Of a DNA stretch of 37,796 nt, positions 24,438-32,711 are shown one piece after another; position 1 is the stretch's first letter, and every line of letters begins with the position of its first letter. Under the pieces are notes generated by a model that saw only the letters and a program-made list of their open reading frames with translations, was not told the origin of the DNA and searched no databases. Source of the DNA: a virus; IMG/VR virus record IMGVR_UViG_3300035663_000043, positions 1 through 37,796 of that record, one strand, 5' to 3'. A program made the translations under genes and the position numbers.

Positions 24438-24466
24438 ATTATACGAAACAGTAGCTTTTTAAGCAA
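24438..24466 (-). promoter_or_regulatory. Internal late promoter candidate (TATAAT)
   Basis: On the lower strand TTGCTT (24461-24466), a 17-base spacer and a perfect TATAAT (24438-24443) lie in the 57-base gap before the gene starting at 24401. The -35 matches at only three positions. The -10 and spacing are ideal, so weak transcription of the adaptor-nozzle-fibre part is plausible. Confidence 0.5.
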
Positions 24467-25835
24467 TCGGTCGCGTAACAGGCTTCATCCTTCCTGATTC
24501 TAAACCTGTTATAGCTGTTCTAACCGAATTACTTAACGGTATGTTTTTTATTGTGCTTTCTGCAAACTTCCAGAATTCAGGGTCATTCTTGATGTTAATA
24601 GTTCCCTTAGCTTCATCTACTAAACCTCGCTTTAAAGCCTCGTCTGCTATAGCTTCGCGTTGTTCAGAAGTTCCAGCCATCCATGAGTTGCCCAATTTCT
24701 CTGCCCATACAGCATAACCCCAAATATCTTTACCGGTAAGGTATTTTTCATCCCTAGTTTTTGCAAATGCATTGTTGACCCACGAGCCAGCTTGATCAGC
24801 TATACCACCAGAGCTTTTACCAGCAGTAGGAGCCACCCCAATAAAATCAGAAGGTAAATCTGCTCTATATCCAGCATCTTTCGCCTTAATGTTGACCCCA
24901 TCTTGTACCCAATCAGGAATATCTAAACCTTGTTTTGCTAATCTTTGCCAGCGTTGCTCTTCTTTCTTAGTCTTAGGCGGTTTATTCATCAAAGCAGCAC
25001 CACCACCTAATAACGTACCAACCCCAGCACCTACAGCCGCCCCCATGGGTCCGAAATATGATCCTAACGCTGCGCCACTTGCAGTACCTTGGATAACAGC
25101 TCGCCCCCCTCGTCTGTCATTACCAAATAAATCATACATACCATAAGCACCCGCTGCTGGAAGTATCACATTACCAGAGCTACCGATATTTGATACAGAG
25201 AACATGCTAGGAGAAGCCGCCGTTGGCTTGTTTGATAATTGGCTACTAATTTTATTTTTCGCAACTTCTTGGAGTCGCTCTTTCGCTTGTGCTTCGGCTA
25301 AATCTCTAATATTAGGTTGTTGAACATTACTAACCTGCTTTCTTTGTAAAGGTTGCCCAAATGCGCTAACACTAGCTTTCTTCGCTGAAGGAATAGGCGA
25401 ACCAATCTGGCTAGGCGTAACCCCATATTGTGTTAAGTCTATGTTAGGTGTATTTCTAACGTAGTTTTGAGTTTCCACTGGAAGCTTTGATATATCACCC
25501 CCAGCTTGTTTAACTCTTCCTAGCCCAGCATTATAAGAAGCTAAAGCAAGGTTTCTATCCCCTTGGTTTGCATCTAGCATCTGCTTATAGTACGCAACTC
25601 CACCAAATACATTTTGTTTAACGTCGTTTCTGTTAGTAACTCCTACATCTTTCGCAGCAGCTTCGCCTAATTGGAAAGCTCCTACATAATCTTTATTTTT
25701 ATAATTCGCCGTATTGGCTCCCATGCTACTCTCAGCAGCAGCGATTCTAAGCGCATCCGCTCGCGGCACTCCGTAAAAATCTGCCGCTTGAATAGTGTAT
25801 TCAATAATAGTCTTGGGGTCGCTATCTATTGCCAT
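24459..25835 (-). CDS. Virion lytic transglycosylase (SLT domain)
   Basis: A 458-residue protein with an N-terminal soluble-lytic-transglycosylase domain. The catalytic-type Glu is in AAESSMG (~35), followed by GAFQLGEAAAKDVGV (~52-66), LALASYNAGLGRV (~95-107) and ETQNYV. The rest is a Gly/Ala-rich stretch with a hydrophobic glycine-zipper-like part (about 228-275) and helical tail. It probably opens the peptidoglycan during DNA entry and is packaged in the virion, distinct from the endolysin encoded at 36145-36660. It overlaps the next upstream gene by 14 bases. Confidence 0.85.
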   Translation of the reverse strand: MAIDSDPKTIIEYTIQAADFYGVPRADALRIAAAESSMGANTANYKNKDYVGAFQLGEAAAKDVGVTNRNDVKQNVFGGVAYYKQMLDANQGDRNLALASYNAGLGRVKQAGGDISKLPVETQNYVRNTPNIDLTQYGVTPSQIGSPIPSAKKASVSAFGQPLQRKQVSNVQQPNIRDLAEAQAKERLQEVAKNKISSQLSNKPTAASPSMFSVSNIGSSGNVILPAAGAYGMYDLFGNDRRGGRAVIQGTASGAALGSYFGPMGAAVGAGVGTLLGGGAALMNKPPKTKKEEQRWQRLAKQGLDIPDWVQDGVNIKAKDAGYRADLPSDFIGVAPTAGKSSGGIADQAGSWVNNAFAKTRDEKYLTGKDIWGYAVWAEKLGNSWMAGTSEQREAIADEALKRGLVDEAKGTINIKNDPEFWKFAESTIKNIPLSNSVRTAITGLESGRMKPVTRPIA

Positions 25836-26271
25836 ACGCTGTCTGGTAGGCCGATAATAAATCGCGGAATCCTTGGGATCTTACTCGCTCCGCTTCACCT
25901 TGAGTTTGTAGCTTTCTAAAAAAGCCCTCTTGTAAAGCCTCTTTTTCTCTTGCAGCAAGTACAGCCTGATTGTATTTCACTTCTTCGGCTAATTGTTTTT
26001 GTTGTAGTTTAAGTTCAGCTTGTTTTAATGCTAACAACTTAGGGTCAGTCCCACCACCTGCGCCTTGTTGTGCAAGTGCAGCGTAGCGGTATTTCATCAT
26101 CTCATCAAATCGCCGCCTTGCTTCTTCATCTGCAATGTTTTCTTGGACTTGTAATTGTTGTTCTTGCTCTTCTTGCTCTTTTCGTTGTCGTTCCCCGGCA
26201 AGGTAACTTGCTCCAACTTCAAGCCCTGATTGGATTGTATTAGTTAGTATATTGCCCCAGTTTATCTTCAT
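25822..26271 (-). CDS. Small coiled-coil virion protein candidate
   Basis: A 149-residue protein. It is dominated by Gln/Glu/Arg/Ala helix: the stretch REKEALQEG and the KQLAEEVKYNQAV block suggest a long coiled coil from ~30 to ~130. The N-terminus (KINWGNILTNTIQSGLEVGASYLAG) is mildly hydrophobic. It is translated from a start just upstream of the transglycosylase. The location among head-tail genes suggests a structural or chaperone role, but no family is recognised. Confidence 0.65.
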   Translation of the reverse strand: MKINWGNILTNTIQSGLEVGASYLAGERQRKEQEEQEQQLQVQENIADEEARRRFDEMMKYRYAALAQQGAGGGTDPKLLALKQAELKLQQKQLAEEVKYNQAVLAAREKEALQEGFFRKLQTQGEAERVRSQGFRDLLSAYQTAYGNR

Positions 26272-26275
26272 AAAC

Positions 26276-26599
26276 TTACATTACTATATTAACCACCACT
26301 GATCCACTACCAGATCCAGCCCCAATCCTTCCATAAATTGTTGATGATGTTCGTCGTCGGCTTGCTTGCAAATCTAAAGTGATGTTAGTTGAAGCTAAAA
26401 GCACTAAATCAGGAGTAGCACCAGCCGCCGGAGCTTCTGGCCTATCAAAAAAAATCTGCAACGGTTGATCTAGTTTATTTTCAATAGCAACGATGACCGC
26501 CTGTCTAGTGTTTGTAATTAATTGCGTAGGAGCGTTTCCAGTCACCGCAATTGAAGCAGCCGCTACAACCCCAGAAGTTGCAAAAGTCTTATAAGCCAT
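26276..26599 (-). CDS. Small beta-rich head protein candidate
   Basis: A 107-residue protein of alternating hydrophobic beta-type segments (AVIVAIENKLDQPLQIFFD, GSVVVNIVM) with Gly/Ser/Ala turns. The ribosome site before its ATG is good (GGAAAGGTGG). It belongs to a run of four small genes after the coat protein, where phages commonly encode head-completion or decoration proteins. No family signature is visible. Confidence 0.65.
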   Translation of the reverse strand: MAYKTFATSGVVAAASIAVTGNAPTQLITNTRQAVIVAIENKLDQPLQIFFDRPEAPAAGATPDLVLLASTNITLDLQASRRRTSSTIYGRIGAGSGSGSVVVNIVM

Positions 26600-26641
26600 T
26601 CCACCTTTCCAGTATAAAAGAAGATACCCCCTCTTATAGCG

Positions 26642-27181
26642 TTAAACTACTTCAAATGAAGCTATAATAGCCGTCCACTTATAAGTTTGCGCAGCTATAC
26701 CAGTTACATTTAATTCTATCGTGTCCGCTGTATTATTGACATCAAAATCCGTAGTAGGCGATCCCGATGCATTTTCTATTACAGATCCGCCGTCTGTTGC
26801 GTTAAGTATTGCAGTAGTACCAGCGTTGTTTGTGCAAGCGTTCCAAACTACAGCTACAAGGCCATCAGCGTTTGCGCCTGTATGTTTAGCAACTACAAAA
26901 GCCAATGCCCCCACACATCCAGAGGTCGGGACTGCACGATTCCATATTAACGTCTCGGTAGCATCCGCGGTTGTTGCTGTCTTTGTCTCTATCTTGAGTT
27001 TTAATCCAGCAGCTACGTCAATGACTTTATCAGTACCAGCAAATAGTTCTAATATCGCCGATGCTCCTAGCGTAGCTGATAGCTTCCCAGTTGCATCAGT
27101 GTTTGCTATTTCTATGTCTCCAGCATCGCTTTGTAAGCGTACCAATCGGCTTAAAATTTCTAGTCCTCTATCAACACCCAT
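26642..27181 (-). CDS. Beta-rich decoration/structural protein candidate
   Basis: A 179-residue protein made of Ala/Thr/Asn-rich strands, with few charged residues and no long helices. The second half (ATTADATETLIWNR..., GLVAVVWNACTNNAG) has the look of a jelly-roll or capsid-decoration domain. It follows the coat protein and one small gene, overlapping the latter's start region by one base. A capsid accessory role is inferred from position. Confidence 0.6.
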   Translation of the reverse strand: MGVDRGLEILSRLVRLQSDAGDIEIANTDATGKLSATLGASAILELFAGTDKVIDVAAGLKLKIETKTATTADATETLIWNRAVPTSGCVGALAFVVAKHTGANADGLVAVVWNACTNNAGTTAILNATDGGSVIENASGSPTTDFDVNNTADTIELNVTGIAAQTYKWTAIIASFEVV

Positions 27182-27570
27182 TAGTAAACCTTGTTAGTTT
27201 TAAACACGCCTATAGTTACAAAAAAATCATTATCTGTAAGAGTTCCACCGCTATTATACGTCTGCACTTCAAAACCCGTTTTACCTATGGCAGTCACACC
27301 ATGTAGTCTAGCGGTTGTCCCCTCTATAGTAATACCTTGGATTACGATGTCCCTAGCCGAAGGAGCCGATAAGCTAAAAACAAACCTACCAGTAGCAGGC
27401 TTATTTACTATCGCATGGTTCCATCCTTCAGGTAATGCCGCTTTATTCGCGGCATCGGTAGCTTTTGCGGAAGCTGTGGCAGGTACCTCAGAGGCATCTA
27501 CTCGGAATGTAATAAGGATTAAGCCTAAATCTTGCTTCTGCTCAATCCATCTTGGTCTTAAAAATCCCAT
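27181..27570 (-). CDS. Small head accessory protein candidate
   Basis: A 129-residue protein directly downstream of the coat gene, 2 bases apart from it. It begins with MGFLRPRWIEQKQD and then shows beta segments (LGLILITFRVDAS, ARDIVIQGITIEG, DNDFFVTIGVFKTN). Genes in this place often encode a capsid-decoration or neck protein. I see no recognised family. Confidence 0.65.
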   Translation of the reverse strand: MGFLRPRWIEQKQDLGLILITFRVDASEVPATASAKATDAANKAALPEGWNHAIVNKPATGRFVFSLSAPSARDIVIQGITIEGTTARLHGVTAIGKTGFEVQTYNSGGTLTDNDFFVTIGVFKTNKVY

Positions 27571-27572
27571 TC

Positions 27573-28916
27573 TTATCCTTCTGTGATAGATAGGTTCTGA
27601 ATAAATCCAAAGTGGTAAGGGTTAAACAAGTTATCACCGTAGCAACCATACCGCGCTTCGTAGAAGTCTTGCTCTGGTAGTCTTAGCCACATCGTGCCGT
27701 CTTTCTCAAACCAACCGGCGGGCATAATATCACGGATAACATGCTCATTTTTATTAAAGAATACTACCATGTCATCGCGTAGCAATCTATGTTGCATTAA
27801 TACGCAGTTGTTGTCTTGGCCGTAGTATTTGATTGCATTGTATCCAATTTCAGCAAATACGTTTTTGTCGCCTATTCCAGAGCTTGCAGCTTTTACGGTC
27901 GTTCCTTGGAGTCTTACGCCTTGGCCTTCTAATTGGTTTTTTAGTTTCCGCCATTGTAAAGGAGGGAGCACGATATGAGTAAAACTCTTTCCGTCTGTCT
28001 CTGCGCTGTATTGGTCAAATACGCTAGTGATTAGATCTGGTGTAAGTTCTACGCCCCCAACATCCGATGCTGTTGTCCCTGGTACTATAAAAGGCTCGTA
28101 GCGGTATTGCTTCGTCACTCCGTAGATTGAGCTAGCAAATAATACATCAAAAATCCCTGTTCTATCAGCAGTCCAAGAGTTTTGCATGTATACGTTATAA
28201 AACTTCAGAGCATCTAACCCAGTTGTAATATCTAAAGACCCGCTTATTCTTTTTAATGAAAGTACGCCAGTGTTTTTGTTATATGAGGTTATCTCAAATA
28301 CGCTAGAGTTAGGCGCAGTTGTAAAAGGAGGAATAGCAGCCGCGATTCCGCTAGCAACTAAACCGGCTTCACCTACGTTAACAAAATCTTTTGGCTCAAA
28401 GTGTAATGGTCGTCGTCTATAACGTCCGCCACTTTGAATAGTTACTGTTGGATTCGCAGCAGTCCCACCTATACCAGAGGCCGCACTAAATTGTCCTAAA
28501 ACTCCGGTTGTATCGTTGAAAAAATTTCTCGCTCGGTTTCTATTGAAAGAGAGAAGTTTATTTTTAATTTCAAAGTCAACAACTTTTACTATTGCGTCCT
28601 CAGATTGTCTGCTATTTTCAATAGCGTATTGGTCAATCATCGCTCTAGCGTAGTGTCGTTTTCCTGAATGTGCTTCACGGATAGTAGCCGCTACGTTAGA
28701 CCCTGGAAGCGCGGAGCCGTCTAAAGACGCACCAACCGATCCACCTAGAGAGGTCTGGATTGTTCTTTGTAACTCTTCGCCGAATCCTCCAATTTCGCTT
28801 GGGAATTGTGCAAGGATCGCATCATAAAAAGCGTAAGTGTTATTGGCTAAAGGTCGGTATCGCCGTTTAAGTAAACGGGCAATATCTGCATCAGTAAGTT
28901 TTGTAATATTGGACAT
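27573..28916 (-). CDS. Major capsid (coat) protein
   Basis: A 447-residue protein placed right after the scaffold gene, as coat genes nearly always are. Its length is close to the P22 coat (430). It has an N-terminal helical arm, an inserted Ser/Gly-rich region (about 145-185), a spine-helix-like segment LTPDLITSVFDQYSAETDG, and a C-terminal beta part with FFNKNEHVIRDIMPAGW and LPEQDFYEARYGCYGDNLFNPYHFGF. This is compatible with an HK97-type fold. The ribosome site is weak for a highly expressed gene (only TTAGAAA before ATG), so expression may depend on the AT-rich leader. Confidence 0.8.
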   Translation of the reverse strand: MSNITKLTDADIARLLKRRYRPLANNTYAFYDAILAQFPSEIGGFGEELQRTIQTSLGGSVGASLDGSALPGSNVAATIREAHSGKRHYARAMIDQYAIENSRQSEDAIVKVVDFEIKNKLLSFNRNRARNFFNDTTGVLGQFSAASGIGGTAANPTVTIQSGGRYRRRPLHFEPKDFVNVGEAGLVASGIAAAIPPFTTAPNSSVFEITSYNKNTGVLSLKRISGSLDITTGLDALKFYNVYMQNSWTADRTGIFDVLFASSIYGVTKQYRYEPFIVPGTTASDVGGVELTPDLITSVFDQYSAETDGKSFTHIVLPPLQWRKLKNQLEGQGVRLQGTTVKAASSGIGDKNVFAEIGYNAIKYYGQDNNCVLMQHRLLRDDMVVFFNKNEHVIRDIMPAGWFEKDGTMWLRLPEQDFYEARYGCYGDNLFNPYHFGFIQNLSITEG

Positions 28917-28940
28917 TTTCTAAAATTTTAACAAACACTT

Positions 28941-30164
28941 TTAAACTCTCCCCATAAATCTCATAAAGTCGGAGAGGACTAGTTTTTCATCTTTTGTGTT
29001 TGCTGTTTTAGAACGTGCCCTTTGAGATGTAGCGGTATCCGCTTTCGTACTTAGGTTTTTCTTAACAGCCGCGCGATCATCTTTAATTAATCGCTCAACT
29101 ATAGCTGAGATTTCATCTGTAGTTAGATACCTACCTAAATAGGCTTCCTCAGCTTTTAAAGCTTTCCTGAGATTCTTTTTATACTCAGTAGTGGCTTTAG
29201 GTAGCTCGACTTTAACTGTATCATCAATCAATGTCAATACTTTTTCTTCTCTAGCCCATTCTAGAATATCGTATTCATTAAAGTTACCCTCAATCTTACC
29301 CTCATCAATAAGAGTGGCCATCTTTTCACCAGCAGCAAAAAATTCATCCTGTGTAATCTCAAGTTTTTCCATCTGTGCAAATACTTGTTGTTTTGCTTTA
29401 TCTTTAACCTCTTGTTCTTTTGTTTTTTTAGTTGAGCTTTCGTTTAGCTCTTTTGCTTTTTGCGCAAGTGCTTGTTGTATCTTGTACTTCCTGTTCTCAT
29501 TATAAATCTTTCTAACTTCTGGAGTCATTCCAGCCATTGTGTTGATTAACTCAACGGTTTTTTGCACCATCCGCCCATATAGCTCGTCAGGGTCTTCGCC
29601 TTTTAAAGTCGCTAAATGATGAATAAATTCATCAGGCTCCAGCGTCGCCATAAGCTGCAAATGTGCGCTTATCTCGTTTTTATGGGTAACAAAAGAGTCT
29701 CTTTCTTTCTCGTAAGTCTTTTTTTCGTTGTCTAATTGAGTAAATCGTTTTTGTATTTCAGTCCTACCGCTATAATCAGCAGCTAAATCTTTAATAGGTA
29801 CCTGAGTAATTTTGCCATTGACTTTTACCGGAACGACTGCATCTTCAGGGACACTAAACTCTTTATCTCCTTTCTTAGCCTTAATTAGTTTACTTTCAGG
29901 CTCTTCAGGTTTTTCAGCATCTTCTTCTATTTCGTCTTTTTCTTCGTCGTCGCTAGAATCCTCAACCTCCAAAGATTCACTAAGAGCATCATCTCCCTCT
30001 TCTTGTGTCTCAACTTTTTCTTCGCTTGTTTCTTCAGCAGAAGGAGCCACTTCGTCCAGTTCAGCATTAGTTTCGACTTCCTCTATCAATCGGCTCATCT
30101 GGTCGATGTTAAAATTCGATCCATCAAAGCTTGGTGTATTGTTTCCGCTTGGTGTTTGTTCCAT
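28941..30164 (-). CDS. Scaffolding protein
   Basis: A 407-residue, highly charged, mostly helical protein between portal and coat genes, the standard place of scaffold. The first ~100 residues are Glu/Asp-rich and likely disordered. A long Lys/Glu coiled-coil-like part follows. The C-terminus is basic (KKNLSTKADTATSQRARSK...), as in scaffolds whose basic tail contacts the coat. It would guide procapsid assembly and then leave the head. AGAGGAAAAATG at the start gives a good ribosome site. Confidence 0.8.
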   Translation of the reverse strand: MEQTPSGNNTPSFDGSNFNIDQMSRLIEEVETNAELDEVAPSAEETSEEKVETQEEGDDALSESLEVEDSSDDEEKDEIEEDAEKPEEPESKLIKAKKGDKEFSVPEDAVVPVKVNGKITQVPIKDLAADYSGRTEIQKRFTQLDNEKKTYEKERDSFVTHKNEISAHLQLMATLEPDEFIHHLATLKGEDPDELYGRMVQKTVELINTMAGMTPEVRKIYNENRKYKIQQALAQKAKELNESSTKKTKEQEVKDKAKQQVFAQMEKLEITQDEFFAAGEKMATLIDEGKIEGNFNEYDILEWAREEKVLTLIDDTVKVELPKATTEYKKNLRKALKAEEAYLGRYLTTDEISAIVERLIKDDRAAVKKNLSTKADTATSQRARSKTANTKDEKLVLSDFMRFMGRV

Positions 30165-30177
30165 TTTTCCTCTTTAT

Positions 30178-32364
30178 CTATACAGTTGGTTCCTCCGTAG
30201 TAGCTGGTACCTCTGGAGCTACCTCCATCGGCGCGGCTGGTAACGGCGGCTGTTGGTGAAGTAAAAGAATCTGTGCAATAGTCGCTTGAGTCTCAGGTAT
30301 AGCTGATTGTGACCCTATCTCCAATAAACAAGGGAAGTGAGGCATGGTCATCAGCTCTTGAGCAAAAGCAAACGATTTCTTGGCTTTCTCATACATCAAA
30401 TATTCAGTAGCTAAAAGATGTTCCGCAAAATACTGTCTAACTGCTTGCGGGACACTTGTTGTGTCTGAAAATTCCTTTGATTGCATAAATAAGAAGTGCT
30501 CGTTCCAGTGCACTGGCAAATTCTGGTACGGTTGCGGAGCTTCCACAGGTAGCCCCTCGTACATATCTTCGTTTTCGCTTTGTGCTGAATCTACCGCAGC
30601 AGTATACAAGTCGAAAAAGGTTTCTGTATCAGCTAAATCAAGCATCCTTATAATCTGCTCGCGCTTAAACACTCCAGGAGCACCATCACCCATAGGGAGC
30701 TGTTGCAGTTGTACAATCTTATTTATTTTCCCTTGTCTAGTATCATCTAGACTTGTAGTCCTTTCTACAATTACAGAAGAAGGACCTTTCAGTCCATCAA
30801 CATCTAATAATCTACGGAGCTTATAACCGTTATTTTTACCAAAAATCCTTAGTGCTCGGTTGTCATCTGCCTTGTAATTTTCAGCAGCACAATCAAGAGT
30901 CAACTTTGCAAGTTTTTCAATCCATGCGATCCACTTGTCGGTTAGGGGTCCGTTCCGCTGTTCTTCTTGCTCTTGGTAAATACTGAGAATCTCAGCCGCC
31001 CTAGCATTGGGAACAGTGTCGCCTCTTGATAAACCAAACACTCCAGCCACTTGCTGAATCTGGTTCATAAAGTTTTGTGCTAGGCTAAATACTTCCCCAC
31101 CAATTGCATTAAACGTCATAATCTCCGGCCTTACTTGCCCGTCATATTCTACAATGAGAGGACCCGCCGCCATTGAGGTTAGGTTTACAGTTCCCCTTTG
31201 CACTAATAGCTTAGGATGACCGGCTATTGCGACGTTCCTATACATCAAATTTAATAACTTATTATGTAGTATTAATGGCGGCCTAATATCAGTTAAAAAC
31301 GACCGTCCATGAGGAGTAATCAAGTCGTCATAATCTGTTAATCTTGCTATAGGGAGCTTCTTAAAAGGTAAAGGTGCAGTTTCTAGCAATGTTCCGGCGC
31401 AAAACTTAGCATAAAAACCAGAATCTAAAAATTCAGTAGGCTTGTGGTAAAATTCTACCTCTACGACGTATTCGCCTTCACCTAAAAAGCTAGTAAATAG
31501 CCCTTTATATCGGCCATCAGTTCGCCCCATGCTTCCATCTATATCTACGGTAGGATTCTCCATCCTAACTTGTTCTAGGTGCTTTACATGCAATACAAAG
31601 AGATAATTAACATCGCGCCAAGAATAAGCAGGTTCTTTAAGCACCATCCAAGGATATAAAAATTCAATCCTTACATCTCCTAGCCTCTGCTGCATGTCAA
31701 AATAAACCATGCTACCATCTGAGGCTTCATAAGGAGTCATAATCTCTTTCGGATCTATCAGCCCGATTTCTCGCGCTGCTATATTGGCTTGTGCTTGTTG
31801 TTGAGTAAGCTCTCCTATAGTTTTATCCCACTTGATTCTTGCGTATCCTTCGCCGCAAGTAGCAGCATGAAAAGCTACATCTCTTGCAATCTGGCCTATT
31901 TCGTTCTCATAAAAAATAGTGTCAATAGCTCTTTTGCTAAACTTAGCCCCTAACCTGTCGTGGTAGGTGCTATTCCAAGGAAGCACGTTTATTGCAGGTT
32001 TAAATCTAGTTAACATCGAGACTTTTTGATTAATAAAATCCCTAGCATGATTCATTACAAAAATATCACCATCTTGGAGATATTGCCCTCTCATATCTCT
32101 AGCGATACCATCACTAAATTCGTTTTCAGCAAGATGCTGAATACCATTATAAAAGTTGACATTCTCAATCATCTGCCATGCGCGGTCTCTTTGCATAATC
32201 TGCAAGGCTTCGCATGTATCCTCTAACCAATTTAATAACTTTTCTTCATCATCAGCATAAGCAACTAAAGGGAAGGGGAATAGCTCGTTAGTAGTCGCGT
32301 AGCTTTGACCGCCTTTTATCGTTCTTTCTTGGTATTGTAAGATTGTGTCGTAAGCGGATGTCAT
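30178..32364 (-). CDS. Portal protein
   Basis: A 728-residue protein, near the length of the P22 portal (725). It contains NFYNGIQHLAENEFS, an NHARDFINQKVSMLTRFKPAINVLP segment, FHAATCGEGYARIKWD and HNKLLNLMYRNVAIAGHPKLLV. These fit the large-portal family with its wing, stem and crown. The Gln/Ala-rich C-terminal part (from ~590) would form the long barrel seen in such portals. It follows the terminase genes and precedes the scaffold. The dodecamer is the DNA entry pore of the head. Its start codon shares a base with the upstream stop. Confidence 0.85.
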   Translation of the reverse strand: MTSAYDTILQYQERTIKGGQSYATTNELFPFPLVAYADDEEKLLNWLEDTCEALQIMQRDRAWQMIENVNFYNGIQHLAENEFSDGIARDMRGQYLQDGDIFVMNHARDFINQKVSMLTRFKPAINVLPWNSTYHDRLGAKFSKRAIDTIFYENEIGQIARDVAFHAATCGEGYARIKWDKTIGELTQQQAQANIAAREIGLIDPKEIMTPYEASDGSMVYFDMQQRLGDVRIEFLYPWMVLKEPAYSWRDVNYLFVLHVKHLEQVRMENPTVDIDGSMGRTDGRYKGLFTSFLGEGEYVVEVEFYHKPTEFLDSGFYAKFCAGTLLETAPLPFKKLPIARLTDYDDLITPHGRSFLTDIRPPLILHNKLLNLMYRNVAIAGHPKLLVQRGTVNLTSMAAGPLIVEYDGQVRPEIMTFNAIGGEVFSLAQNFMNQIQQVAGVFGLSRGDTVPNARAAEILSIYQEQEEQRNGPLTDKWIAWIEKLAKLTLDCAAENYKADDNRALRIFGKNNGYKLRRLLDVDGLKGPSSVIVERTTSLDDTRQGKINKIVQLQQLPMGDGAPGVFKREQIIRMLDLADTETFFDLYTAAVDSAQSENEDMYEGLPVEAPQPYQNLPVHWNEHFLFMQSKEFSDTTSVPQAVRQYFAEHLLATEYLMYEKAKKSFAFAQELMTMPHFPCLLEIGSQSAIPETQATIAQILLLHQQPPLPAAPMEVAPEVPATTEEPTV

Positions 32365-32711
32365 TATACTAAGTCCTCAGGCTTTAAGTTATTCGCCCCC
32401 CAGAGTTCCTGTTTTATTTTCAATTTTTCGGCTGTTATTTTCTCGGAAGTACCTAAAATAGCGTCTTGCAGTTCCTTGTCTAATTCATTAGCTTTATTAG
32501 CTAGGTCATTATCAACTATATTATACTTTTCTATAATCCTTTGAATAATAGTAGAACGACGTAGCCCCTCAGAGGATATTAACGCATGAATGGAAGCTAG
32601 TGCGGTTATATCAGATTGCTTTTTAGTTATCTGTATTAATGTAGATAGTCTACCCAATAAATAAAAATTAAGGATAATCGCCCCTATAATAGCAATGTGT
32701 AAATCATTCAT
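32364..32711 (-). CDS. Small membrane-anchored protein of unknown role
   Basis: I chose ATG 32711 (115 residues) because it overlaps the terL stop as ATGA. A start 4 codons earlier is possible. The first ~25 residues form one membrane span (LHIAIIGAIILNFYLLG). The rest is charged helix with two Lys/Glu-rich segments. A membrane protein between terminase and portal is unusual. It could be a holin, anti-holin or envelope-active protein, but there is no family evidence. Confidence 0.65.
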   Translation of the reverse strand: MNDLHIAIIGAIILNFYLLGRLSTLIQITKKQSDITALASIHALISSEGLRRSTIIQRIIEKYNIVDNDLANKANELDKELQDAILGTSEKITAEKLKIKQELWGANNLKPEDLV

